From: CAIYZT01 sp947461435
GTDB lineage: Bacteria > Pseudomonadota > Alphaproteobacteria > Rhodobacterales > Rhodobacteraceae
DNA length: 64,000 bases
Reading direction: 5' to 3'
Assembly (NCBI GenBank): GCA_965284435.1
Contig: OZ260083.1
Coordinates: 2,790,001-2,854,000 of the forward strand
The notes beneath the pieces are model-generated. The model worked only from the letters and a program-made list of their open reading frames with translations. It had not been told where the DNA came from and made no database searches. Of this stretch, positions 8,970 through 16,900 are shown piece after piece; within the stretch, counting starts at the first letter, position 1, and each line of letters starts with the position of its first letter. A program made the translations under genes and the position numbers.

Positions 8970-9239
8970 CTATCGCCGCTCCCGGCGGGCGGTGTCATCG
9001 GCATCGCGCTTGGGCAGTTGGCGCGCAAGCAGCCCCGCCACACAAATCAGCCCCGCCCAGACCCCAAAGATATATACGCCCACATCGGCACTGGACCGCG
9101 GCCCTGCGCCTTCCTTGGCCCAAAGCGCGGGCAAGATCAGCAAGAACATCCCCAAGACCGGCAAAACCCGCGAGGCATCCGACAGCCGTCGGCTGCGATA
9201 CCCGGATTTGGCCAGAAACAGGGGGGTGCGCCGCGCCAT
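8970..9239 (-). CDS. Small two-helix membrane protein between kinase and response regulator
   Basis: An 89-residue protein with a basic amino end and two hydrophobic segments at about residues 24-41 and 51-70, ending in a highly charged tail (LPKRDADDTARRERR). Its stop codon directly abuts the start of the symporter-kinase gene and its start lies nine bases beyond the response regulator's stop, so all three are in one operon. It may be an accessory subunit of the symporter or kinase; that is inferred only from position. Confidence 0.7.
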   Translation of the reverse strand: MARRTPLFLAKSGYRSRRLSDASRVLPVLGMFLLILPALWAKEGAGPRSSADVGVYIFGVWAGLICVAGLLARQLPKRDADDTARRERR

Positions 9240-9248
9240 ATCTGACAG

Positions 9249-9617
9249 CTACCTCGCCAAAAGGGCGCGCACGGCAGCGCGAATCTCGGAATTGGCAAAG
9301 GGCTTGGTCATGAACAGCGACACACCGGCCTTTTCAGCCGCCGCCCGATCCGCGCCCTGCCCCTTGGCCGTCAGCATGATCACCGGCAAGGCCGCCGTGG
9401 CCGGATTGGCGCGCAGATCGCCCAGAATGTCGATTCCCGACCGTCCGGGCAACATCACGTCCAAAATTAGCAGATCGGGCTGCGTTTCGGCCACTTTCTC
9501 CAGCGCGCCCAGCCCTTGGGCAAAGGTCACAACCTCGCAGCCATCGCGCGTCAACAAAAAGCTGATCGCCTCGGCGATGCTGGCCTCATCCTCGATCAAC
9601 AGCACCCGGCCGCCCAT
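9249..9617 (-). CDS. Single-domain response regulator (CheY-like)
   Basis: A 122-residue receiver domain without an output domain. The acidic pair (LLIEDE), the phosphoacceptor aspartate 53 in LLILDVMLPGRSG, the threonine in IMLTAKG and the lysine in FMTKPF are all present. The start at 9617 is preferred over an ATG nine bases upstream because GGAGGA is well spaced only for the internal one. It is cotranscribed with the symporter-kinase and likely receives its phosphate. With no DNA-binding domain it must act through a protein partner or a phosphorelay. Confidence 0.85.
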   Translation of the reverse strand: MGGRVLLIEDEASIAEAISFLLTRDGCEVVTFAQGLGALEKVAETQPDLLILDVMLPGRSGIDILGDLRANPATAALPVIMLTAKGQGADRAAAEKAGVSLFMTKPFANSEIRAAVRALLAR

Positions 9618-9679
9618 CTGCCCCATCTCCTCCTGCCCCTCGGGCAATGTCGGACCAAAAGACCAGCCTGTCAAACCCT

Positions 9680-10984
9680 TCACGCCGGGGCCGACAGGAT
9701 CGACGGTTCCCGCCGTGCCGGGCAGCTTGGCCTTGGGCAGATCCGGCAGGTCGGCCCCAGCTTGACCACCCGGCCTTGCACCAAACCCTGCGCCCCCGCG
9801 GCCCCCGATCCCGGCCCGGCGGGCAAGATCAGCATCGCCGCCTCGCGCAGTTCCGGCCCGCCAAACCCCTCGGGATAGTGCGCCTCGGCATAGGCCAGAA
9901 CCCAAAACCGCCGCCCTGCCGGCGTTTCCACCACGGCCTCGAACGGCATCATCGGACGGGCGAGCGCGTTGAACAGCGGCCACAGCGGGCAGGTGGCACC
10001 AAAGCGGGGCAAGGAAAACCCCGCGACCGGCTTGGCCCGGGTGATCGTGCCAGAGCCGTCGCACATCACCAATCCCACCTCGGGGCCCGCCACCAAGGGC
10101 AACCGGCGAAACACCGGCAAAAGTCCGGTGCCAAAACGCTGCGCCAACCGTGCCGGATCAGGGCCCAGATCTGCCAAAGCCTGCGCAAAGGCCGCCTGTG
10201 GCAAGACCGCCGCATCCTGCGCCGCGCGGTGCACAAAATCGGCCGCCATACGGCGCGCAATCTCACTGGCCAAACCGGAAATCTCGGCGTGCAGCACCTC
10301 GCGCCCCTCGGCCGTTTCGACCGCGCCCAGATCCCAACCGCGCTGCGCCAGCCAGGCCTCGACCTCTTCGTGCGGCGACACCGTGGCCCGGGCATCGGGC
10401 GTCTCGGTGCCGTCCAGAAACCCCACCATCCCTTCGGCCCGCCGCGCCAGCCTTTCGCTGTCGCGGTTCAAATGGCCCAGAAACCGCTCGCGCCAGTCCG
10501 GTTCCAGATCGGGTGTTTCGGCCAGAATGGCGGCCGTTGCCCGCACGGCAGACACCATCGACAGCAGATCATGCAGCGCCGCCGACAGGTTCGGATCGTG
10601 GCTCAGCCGATCGTTCAGCGCCTCCAGCGCGCGCGAAAGCCCAAGCCCGCGCTGGTGCAAGGCGCTGACCAACCCGGCCCAACCCGCAAAACGGCCCGCA
10701 AAGTCCTCAACCCGGTCAATCTCGGCGCCCAAACCCTGAAATTCGGCCGCCGCTGCGCGCAGATCCTCAATCAAGACCCCGCCCGCACCCTCTTCCAATT
10801 GGGCCGCCTGCACGCCCAATGCTTGCGCCAGACGCTGCAAAAGCTCGGGTGCGATGCGGCGGCGGTTGTGTTCGATCAGATTCAGATAGGACGGCGAAAT
10901 TCCCACGCGCAGCGCCAGATCTGCCTGCCGCATCCCCAGCGCAAGGCGCTTTTCCCGCAGCCGCGATCCGGTCAATGCCTGCAT
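9680..10984 (-). CDS. ScfR/RamB-type short-chain fatty-acyl-responsive regulator
   Basis: A 434-residue regulator. Residues 6-60 are an XRE helix-turn-helix (GMRQADLALRVGISPSYLNL). The central region belongs to the large acyl-CoA-sensing regulators (DUF2083). The carboxyl end has the conserved CRICPRPSCPARREPSI motif. Known relatives (RamB, PrpR/ScfR) sense short-chain acyl-CoA and control acetate or propionate metabolism. A near-perfect 18-bp palindrome lies 21-38 bases upstream of the ATG, consistent with self-control. Its regulon is not evident in the window. Confidence 0.85.
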   Translation of the reverse strand: MQALTGSRLREKRLALGMRQADLALRVGISPSYLNLIEHNRRRIAPELLQRLAQALGVQAAQLEEGAGGVLIEDLRAAAAEFQGLGAEIDRVEDFAGRFAGWAGLVSALHQRGLGLSRALEALNDRLSHDPNLSAALHDLLSMVSAVRATAAILAETPDLEPDWRERFLGHLNRDSERLARRAEGMVGFLDGTETPDARATVSPHEEVEAWLAQRGWDLGAVETAEGREVLHAEISGLASEIARRMAADFVHRAAQDAAVLPQAAFAQALADLGPDPARLAQRFGTGLLPVFRRLPLVAGPEVGLVMCDGSGTITRAKPVAGFSLPRFGATCPLWPLFNALARPMMPFEAVVETPAGRRFWVLAYAEAHYPEGFGGPELREAAMLILPAGPGSGAAGAQGLVQGRVVKLGPTCRICPRPSCPARREPSILSAPA

Positions 10985-11004
10985 GATGCCCCCCTGCTGC
11001 GCTT

Positions 11005-11022
11005 GTCAGTAAATTGACTGAC
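11005..11022. promoter_or_regulatory. Palindromic operator upstream of the ScfR-type regulator
   Basis: GTCAGTAAATTGACTGAC is an 18-bp inverted repeat with only one mismatched pair, beginning 21 bases upstream of the regulator's ATG. Spacing and symmetry fit an autoregulatory binding site for a dimeric XRE-type protein. Binding by this particular protein is inferred. Confidence 0.6.
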
Positions 11023-11064
11023 AGGCCGCGAAAGGCCAAGCGAATTATCACCCCCCCACCGCCA

Positions 11065-11096
11065 AAGCAAAACGCCCGGGGAATCCCCCCGGGCGT
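11065..11096 (-). terminator. Intrinsic terminator of the pyrimidine transport/catabolism operon
   Basis: A ten-base-pair GC stem (ACGCCCGGGG with CCCCGGGCGT, loop AATCC, bases 11072-11096) lies 22 bases beyond the stop codon of the substrate-binding protein. Read on the minus strand it is followed by TTTTGCTTT. It marks the end of the long minus-strand operon. Confidence 0.85.
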
Positions 11097-11118
11097 CTGC
11101 CACGCAAGGGCCTTGCGA

Positions 11119-12099
11119 TTATTGCAGGGCTTTGTCGGTGATCTGGTGCGTCCAGGCGCCCGCAGGCTCTGCCGTGATCACCGGGTCAGACCCGCCAGAC
11201 ATCAACGCCGCAACGGTGCGCTTGTAATCGTCTTCCACCAAGGCGCCGTTGGATCCTGCCGTCAACTTGGCAATCTCGCCCATCATGCGCTTTTGGTGTG
11301 CTTCGGTCTGCGCGCCGGTTTCGTCATTTTCCAGCACGATCATCGCGGCCGCGTCGGAATTTTCTTCCGCCCACTTCCAACCCTTCATCGAGGCCCGCAC
11401 AAAGCGCACCATCTTGTCCTCAAAGGCCGGGTCGGCCAACTTGTCTTCCATCACGTAAAGACCGTCTTCCAGCGTCGCCACACCCTCGTCTTCGTATTTG
11501 AAGACGATCAGATCCTCTGGCGCCAGACCAGCGTCGATGACCTGCCAATATTCGTTATAGGTCATGGTCGACACGCAGGCCGCCTGCCCTTGCAACAGCG
11601 GATCTACGTTAAAGCCTTGCTTGAGAACGGTCACACCGCCCGCCGATCCATCGGTGGGCAGACCCAGCTTGTTCATCCAGTTCAAGAAGGGGTATTCGTT
11701 CCCCCCGAACCACACGCCCAAGGTTTTGCCGGCAAAATCGGCCGGAGTCGCCACGCCGCTGTCCTTGCGGCAGGTCAGCATCATCCCCGACGATTTGAAC
11801 GGCTGGGCAATGTTCACCAGCGCCAAACCCTTTTCGCGCGCTGCCAGCGCCGAAGGCATCCAGTCGATGACAACATCAGCGCCGCCGCCTGCAATCACCT
11901 GCGTCGGGGCCACATCCGGACCGCCCGGCAGAATGGTCACGTTCAGCCCTTCGGCCTCATAGAACCCCTGCGCTTGTGCCACGTAATAGCCTGCGAACTG
12001 GGCCTGTGTGACCCATTTCAACTGCAGCGTCACATCATCCGCGCCCCAGGCAGACCCAGCCATCGCAGCCAGGACAGCACTTGTCAGAATCTTCTTCAT
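11119..12099 (-). CDS. ABC transporter substrate-binding protein (NMT1/THI5-like), probable pyrimidine binding
   Basis: A 326-residue exported protein with a signal peptide (MKKILTSAVLAAMAGSAWGA). The mature part begins VTLQLKWVTQAQFAGYYVA, typical of the NMT1/THI5-like group that binds pyrimidine-like ligands (ThiY binds formylaminopyrimidine; RibY, riboflavin). The start at 12099 has GGAGG six bases upstream. It is the last gene of an operon containing two permeases, an ATPase, dihydropyrimidinase and ureidopropionase, so the cargo is probably a pyrimidine base, dihydropyrimidine or hydantoin. The exact ligand cannot be read from sequence. Confidence 0.85.
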   Translation of the reverse strand: MKKILTSAVLAAMAGSAWGADDVTLQLKWVTQAQFAGYYVAQAQGFYEAEGLNVTILPGGPDVAPTQVIAGGGADVVIDWMPSALAAREKGLALVNIAQPFKSSGMMLTCRKDSGVATPADFAGKTLGVWFGGNEYPFLNWMNKLGLPTDGSAGGVTVLKQGFNVDPLLQGQAACVSTMTYNEYWQVIDAGLAPEDLIVFKYEDEGVATLEDGLYVMEDKLADPAFEDKMVRFVRASMKGWKWAEENSDAAAMIVLENDETGAQTEAHQKRMMGEIAKLTAGSNGALVEDDYKRTVAALMSGGSDPVITAEPAGAWTHQITDKALQ

Positions 12100-12146
12100 T
12101 CGTAGCCTCCATGTTGCGGCCCCCGTGGATCGGGGGCCCTTTTGAA

Positions 12147-12992
12147 TTACCGTCTTTGTGACGGATGCCAAAACGTCATCCGCCGTTCAATCAACGACAC
12201 CAGCCCGTAAAAGGCCGATCCCGCCAAAGCCGCCACCGCAATCTCGGCCCAGACCATGTCCAGACCCAGCCGGCCCACTTCGGCCGTGATGCGAAATCCC
12301 ATGCCCACAATCGGGCTGCCAAAGAACTCTGCCACAATCGCCCCGATCAGGGCCAAGGTGGTCGCAATCTTCAAACCATTGAACACAAACGGCATGGCTG
12401 CCGGCAGGCGCAGTTTCACCAGCGTCTGCCAATAGCTGGCCGAATAGGTCGCCATCAGGTCGCGCTGCATCGCTTCACTTGCTTTCAATCCGGCCACCGT
12501 GTTGACCAGTACCGGAAAGAACACCATCACAACCACAACCGCCGCCTTGGACTGCCAGTCAAACCCGAACCACATCACCAAGATCGGCGCGATTCCCACG
12601 ATGGGCAACGCCGCCACAAAGTTGCCCACCGGCAAAAGCCCGCGCTGCAAAAAGGGCGAGCGGTCAATCGCAATCGCGGTCAAGATCGCCGCCCCGCAGC
12701 CCAAGATATAGCCCCGCAGCGCCCCTTTGACAAAGGTCTGGTAAAAATCGGCCCAAAGCGTCGGCCCTTCGGTGATCAGCCGCGCCCCAATGGCGGAAGG
12801 CGGCGGCAAAATCACCCCGGGCACAGCCAGACCGCGCACCAGACATTCCCAAACCGCCAAGATCGTCAGCCCAAAGATCGTAGGCACCAAAAGACGCCCG
12901 AAGGTGCCGCGCACCAGCGCCGAATGCGACAACCGCACATTCAGCGCCCAGGCCCCGGCCCAGATCCCCAAAGCGGCAAGCACCCAGATCAT
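12147..12992 (-). CDS. ABC transporter permease (SsuC/ThiX type), second subunit
   Basis: A 281-residue inner-membrane permease with about six helices and the EAA-type cytoplasmic loop (ATYSASYWQTLVKLRLPAA) that contacts the ATPase. It starts inside the stop codon of the preceding permease (ATGA overlap), so the two are translationally coupled and likely form a heterodimer. The product belongs to the BPD_transp_1 family of nitrate/sulfonate/pyrimidine importers. Confidence 0.9.
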   Translation of the reverse strand: MIWVLAALGIWAGAWALNVRLSHSALVRGTFGRLLVPTIFGLTILAVWECLVRGLAVPGVILPPPSAIGARLITEGPTLWADFYQTFVKGALRGYILGCGAAILTAIAIDRSPFLQRGLLPVGNFVAALPIVGIAPILVMWFGFDWQSKAAVVVVMVFFPVLVNTVAGLKASEAMQRDLMATYSASYWQTLVKLRLPAAMPFVFNGLKIATTLALIGAIVAEFFGSPIVGMGFRITAEVGRLGLDMVWAEIAVAALAGSAFYGLVSLIERRMTFWHPSQRR

Positions 12993-13855
12993 CGCCCAAG
13001 CCCCATTCGGCGCAACGTTCCGCGCTCTGCCACGCCGACAATCGCCACCAAGGTGGCCGCCACCAGCGCCGCCGCGAACAGCGCGGCCCAGATCTGCACC
13101 GTTTGTCCATAATAACTGCCGCTCAGCAGCCGCGCGCCCAATCCGGCCACCGCCCCGGTTGGCAACTCGCCCACAATCGCCCCCACCAAAGAGGCCGCAA
13201 TTCCCACCTTCAAGGACGCGAACAGATAGGGCACCGAAGAGGGCAACCGCAGACGCCACAACACATCGCGCGGCCGCGCGCCATAAGTCGACAGCAGATC
13301 CAACTGCATCTGATCGGGGCTGCGCAGCCCCTTGACCATGCCCACCAGCACCGGAAAGAACGACAAGAACGCCGAAATGATCGCCTTGGGCACCAACCCC
13401 TGCACCCCCAATGAGTTCATGACCACAATGATCATCGGCGCGATGGCCAGAATGGGAATGGTCTGGCTGGCAATGGCCCATGGCATCACAGACAGGTCCA
13501 TCGCCCTGTTGTGGATGATCCCGATGGCCAGAACGATACCCAGCCCCGTGCCCATGGCAAAGCCCAGCAGCGTGGCAGAAATGGTGATCCAGCCATGATA
13601 GACAAGACTTTTCTTCGAACTGACCTTCATCCCGAAGGTCGACTTTACCAATTCGCGCACGACCTGATGCGGTGTGGGCAAGACGGGTCGCTCTTGCTCC
13701 ATCGTCAAGGGCACCAATTGGCTGATCGTGGGGGCCGGCGCGTTGGCCCGCGCCGCCTGATCATAAATCCACGGCGCATTCAGCCAGACCGCCGCCACAT
13801 ACCACAGCGCCGTGATCACGGCCAAGACCACCGCAATGGGCAAAACCGATTTCAT
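12989..13855 (-). CDS. ABC transporter permease (SsuC/ThiX type), first subunit
   Basis: A 288-residue permease. After an amino-terminal membrane anchor it has an extended periplasmic segment (about residues 30-75), then the core helices with the EAA loop (LSTYGARPRDVLWRLRLP). GGAGGGGATC precedes the ATG. It overlaps both neighbours by four bases (ATGA): the small DMT-type gene upstream and the second permease downstream. Role: half of the transmembrane channel of the putative pyrimidine importer. Confidence 0.9.
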   Translation of the reverse strand: MKSVLPIAVVLAVITALWYVAAVWLNAPWIYDQAARANAPAPTISQLVPLTMEQERPVLPTPHQVVRELVKSTFGMKVSSKKSLVYHGWITISATLLGFAMGTGLGIVLAIGIIHNRAMDLSVMPWAIASQTIPILAIAPMIIVVMNSLGVQGLVPKAIISAFLSFFPVLVGMVKGLRSPDQMQLDLLSTYGARPRDVLWRLRLPSSVPYLFASLKVGIAASLVGAIVGELPTGAVAGLGARLLSGSYYGQTVQIWAALFAAALVAATLVAIVGVAERGTLRRMGLGR

Positions 13856-14187
13856 GATCCCCTCCCGCTGGGCCAGGCAATCAACGCCACCGCCACCACG
13901 CCCAGCGCCATGCCCGCCATTTGCACCGGCGTCGGCCGCTCGCCAAAGACCACCATCGCCATGGCCGTGATCGCCAGCAGCTGAAATATCGCCGAAAGCG
14001 AGATGGCCACGCCCAACCCACCGCCGCGCATCACCTGCACCATCAACCAGTTGCCCAGACAAAACAGCGCCAGCGCGCCCAGCAGCAAAAACGCCCCCCC
14101 CTGCACCGCATAGGTTTTCAGCACCGCATTGGCCCCCACAAACACCGTGGTCGAGGCAACCAGCCACAGCAAGATCGTCCCGCTCAT
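13852..14187 (-). CDS. EamA/SMR-like small four-helix transporter
   Basis: A 111-residue, four-helix membrane protein with the half-size layout of the drug/metabolite transporter superfamily (segments near 2-20, 30-50, 57-80 and 88-106; motif VVFGERPTPVQMAGMALGVV). Half-size members work as dimers. It lies between the ATPase and permease genes and overlaps the next gene by four bases, so it is made together with the importer. It might export a catabolic end product such as beta-alanine; that is speculation from position. Confidence 0.7.
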   Translation of the reverse strand: MSGTILLWLVASTTVFVGANAVLKTYAVQGGAFLLLGALALFCLGNWLMVQVMRGGGLGVAISLSAIFQLLAITAMAMVVFGERPTPVQMAGMALGVVAVALIAWPSGRGS

Positions 14188-14262
14188 CCGCGCGCCCCAG
14201 TGCTGGCTTGGGCCATCGCCCCTATTGGCGCGCCCCGGTTTGACCGCCGGTATCCGCCGCCC

Positions 14263-15060
14263 TTATTCATCGCCATGCCCCGCGCGCAGCCCCTCGCGCA
14301 CCCGATGCGCAATCTCGATAAACTCCCGGCTGTCGCGAATATCCAAGGGGCGCGCTCGCGGCAGAGGGCTGTCGATCACATCCGTAATCCGCCCCGGTCG
14401 GGGCGACATCACCACGATCTTGGTGCTCAGATACACCGCCTCGGGGATCGAGTGCGTGACAAAGCAAATCGTCTTGCCCGTCCGCGCCCAAAGTTTCAGC
14501 ACTTCTTCGTTCAGCCGGTCGCGCACAATCTCATCCAGCGCGCCAAAGGGTTCGTCCATCAACAAGATATCGGCATCAAAGGCCAGGGCGCGGGCAATAG
14601 ACGCCCGCTGCTGCATCCCCCCCGAAAGCTGCCAAGGGAATTTCTTGCCAAACCCCGAAAGCTCCACCAGATCCAACACCCGCTCGACCCGGCTTTCTTG
14701 CTCGGCTTTGGAAAACCCCATGATTTCCAACGGCAGCTTGATATTCCCGGCAATCGTGCGCCAAGGATACAGCCCCGCCGCCTGAAACACATAGCCGTAA
14801 GCGCGCTTGCGCCGCGCTTCATCCGGGGTCATGCCATTGACGGTCAGGGTGCCACCCGTGGGCGTTTCCAACGCCGCAATCGCGCGCAGGAAGGTGGTCT
14901 TGCCGCAGCCCGATGGGCCGATGAAGCTAACAAAATCGCCCTTATCAATGGTCAGATTGACATCCTTAAGGGCCTGCACTGGCCCATCGCCCGTCTCAAA
15001 CACAAGGTTCAATCCTCGGGCTTCGATGACCGGGGGGGTGGTATTCACCGTGTCTTTCAC
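14263..15060 (-). CDS. ABC transporter ATP-binding protein (SsuB/TauB type)
   Basis: A 265-residue ATPase with Walker A GPSGCGKTT, the Q-loop in YVFQAAGLYPW, the signature LSGGMQQRASIARAL, Walker B ILLMDEPFGALD and the switch histidine in VTHSIPEAV. It starts at a GTG that overlaps the stop codon of the upstream small membrane protein gene (GTGA). It energises the two permeases encoded downstream in the same operon. Confidence 0.9.
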   Translation of the reverse strand: MKDTVNTTPPVIEARGLNLVFETGDGPVQALKDVNLTIDKGDFVSFIGPSGCGKTTFLRAIAALETPTGGTLTVNGMTPDEARRKRAYGYVFQAAGLYPWRTIAGNIKLPLEIMGFSKAEQESRVERVLDLVELSGFGKKFPWQLSGGMQQRASIARALAFDADILLMDEPFGALDEIVRDRLNEEVLKLWARTGKTICFVTHSIPEAVYLSTKIVVMSPRPGRITDVIDSPLPRARPLDIRDSREFIEIAHRVREGLRAGHGDE

Positions 15061-15398
15061 GCGGTCATCCTTTCTTCCATGGCAGCCCGCGGCCCCCATG
15101 TTTCTGCACGGTACAGCCACAGCCCGCCCACCGTGACAATCGGCATCAAGATTGGCAAAGCGATCAGGCCCGGCAAAGCGCCGCCTGAACCCGCCCGAAG
15201 GTTGCGGCTCAAAGCCAACCCCACCTCGGCCACGGCCCGCACCACGATCTGGCAAACCTGCACAATCCGCCAGACACCCAAAATCAAACCCAGCGTCAGC
15301 ACCAAAATCGTGGCCCAGATGGCACTCATCATGAAGGCCGCCAGTCGGACAAACCGCAGATCAAGCCCAATGTGGCTGCGCCAGACGGACAATCCCAT
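15057..15398 (-). CDS. Small membrane protein of the pyrimidine operon, unknown function
   Basis: A 113-residue protein with two hydrophobic segments, at about residues 20-45 and 74-93. The start at 15398 overlaps the dihydropyrimidinase stop (TGATG), and its own stop overlaps the ATPase start (GTGA), so it is locked into the operon at both ends. No family is recognised. Its fixed place between an enzyme and an ABC ATPase makes an accessory role in transport or in anchoring dihydropyrimidinase plausible, but this is inference. Confidence 0.7.
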   Translation of the reverse strand: MGLSVWRSHIGLDLRFVRLAAFMMSAIWATILVLTLGLILGVWRIVQVCQIVVRAVAEVGLALSRNLRAGSGGALPGLIALPILMPIVTVGGLWLYRAETWGPRAAMEERMTA

Positions 15399-16852
15399 CA
15401 AACCCCCGTCGCCGGCACGCCGCTGCGCGTCACAGGGCGCGGCGCGGTCAGTTCCTTCCACGCCGACAGCGCCCGATTGACCGCAGGCCGCGCTGGCCGG
15501 CCCACGAACTGGCCGTGGCCCTCTTGCGTTTTCACCGCCCCATCGCTGACCGCCACCTGCCCCCGCGTCAAGGTAAAGCGCGGCAGACCCTTGACGGACT
15601 TGCCCTCGAACACATTGTAATCAATGGCAGATTGCTGGGCGCTGGCGGTGATGGTTTTCTCCTTCGCTGGGTCCCAGACCACCAGATCGGCATCGGCCCC
15701 CACCAGAACCGCGCCCTTTTTGGGGTACAGGTTCAGGATCTTGGCGATATTCGTGCTGGTCACCGCGACAAATTCGTTCATCGTCAGCCGCCCGGTGTTC
15801 ACCCCATGCGTCCACAGCATCGGCAGGCGGTCCTCCAGCCCTCCGGTCCCGTTCGGGATCTGGGCAAAAGACTTCAACCCGAACCGCTTTTGTTCGGTGG
15901 TAAAGGCGCAGTGGTCGGTCGCCACAACGCTCAACGACCCCGATTGCAACCCGGCCCAAAGGCTGTCCTGATGCTTTTTGTCCCGGAAAGGTGGGCTCAT
16001 CACCCGCCGCGCGGCATGGTCCCAGTCGGGGTGGAAATATTCGCTTTCATCCAGCGTCAGATGCTGAATCAACGGCTCGCCCCACACCCGCTTGCCCGCC
16101 TGACGCGCCCGGCGGATCGCCTCATGCGCCTCTTCGCAGCTGGTATGCACCACATACAGCGGCACGCCGGCCATATCGGCGATCATGATGGCGCGGTTTG
16201 TGGCCTCACCTTCCACCTGCGGGGGCCGCGAATAGGCATGCGCCTCGGGCCCGGTGTTCCCGGCGGCAATCAACTTGGCCGTCAACTCGGCCACCACATC
16301 GCCGTTTTCGGCATGCACCATGGCAAGACCGCCCAGATCCCCAACGCGGGTGAACGACTGATACATCTCGTCGTCGTTGACCATCAACGCGCCCTTGTAG
16401 GCCATGAAATGCTTGAAACTGGTCATGCCCGCCTTCACGGACGCTTCCATATCCTCCCACACCTTCTGGTCCCACCAGGTGATGGCCATATGATAGGAAT
16501 AATCGCAATTCGCCCGGCCCGATTTGTTGTGCCACATCTGGGCCGCATCCATAAGGCCTTGCCCCTGCCCCGGCAGCACAAAATCCACCACCATCGTTGT
16601 GCCGCCCGACAGGGCAGCGCGCGTGCCGGATTCAAAGTTATCGCTGGAATAGGTGCCCATGAAGGGCATCTCAAGATGGGTATGCGGATCAATGCCGCCG
16701 GGCATGACATAGCAGCCGCTGGCATCCAACGTGGTATCGCCTTTCAGGTTCGCCCCGATCTGGGTGATGATACCGCCCTCTACCAGAACATCCGCCCCAT
16801 AGGTCAGATCCGCCGTGACCACCGTCCCGCCCTTGATCACCGTTGATGCCAT
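15398..16852 (-). CDS. hydA: Dihydropyrimidinase (D-hydantoinase)
   Basis: A 484-residue cytoplasmic amidohydrolase that opens 5,6-dihydrouracil and dihydrothymine to N-carbamoyl-beta-amino acids, the second step of reductive pyrimidine breakdown. The metal motif DPHTHLEMPFMGTYSSDNF is near residues 54-72, the carbamylated lysine lies in TSFKHFMAYKG near 150, and further ligands lie in HTSCEEAHEA and VATDHCAF. Full length for the family. GGAGG lies five bases before the ATG. It sits between ureidopropionase and the importer genes in one operon. Confidence 0.95.
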   Translation of the reverse strand: MASTVIKGGTVVTADLTYGADVLVEGGIITQIGANLKGDTTLDASGCYVMPGGIDPHTHLEMPFMGTYSSDNFESGTRAALSGGTTMVVDFVLPGQGQGLMDAAQMWHNKSGRANCDYSYHMAITWWDQKVWEDMEASVKAGMTSFKHFMAYKGALMVNDDEMYQSFTRVGDLGGLAMVHAENGDVVAELTAKLIAAGNTGPEAHAYSRPPQVEGEATNRAIMIADMAGVPLYVVHTSCEEAHEAIRRARQAGKRVWGEPLIQHLTLDESEYFHPDWDHAARRVMSPPFRDKKHQDSLWAGLQSGSLSVVATDHCAFTTEQKRFGLKSFAQIPNGTGGLEDRLPMLWTHGVNTGRLTMNEFVAVTSTNIAKILNLYPKKGAVLVGADADLVVWDPAKEKTITASAQQSAIDYNVFEGKSVKGLPRFTLTRGQVAVSDGAVKTQEGHGQFVGRPARPAVNRALSAWKELTAPRPVTRSGVPATGV

Positions 16853-16900
16853 CTCATCCTCCTGTGCCCATTGTCTGTCAGTCTTATCAGAGGCGGGGCG

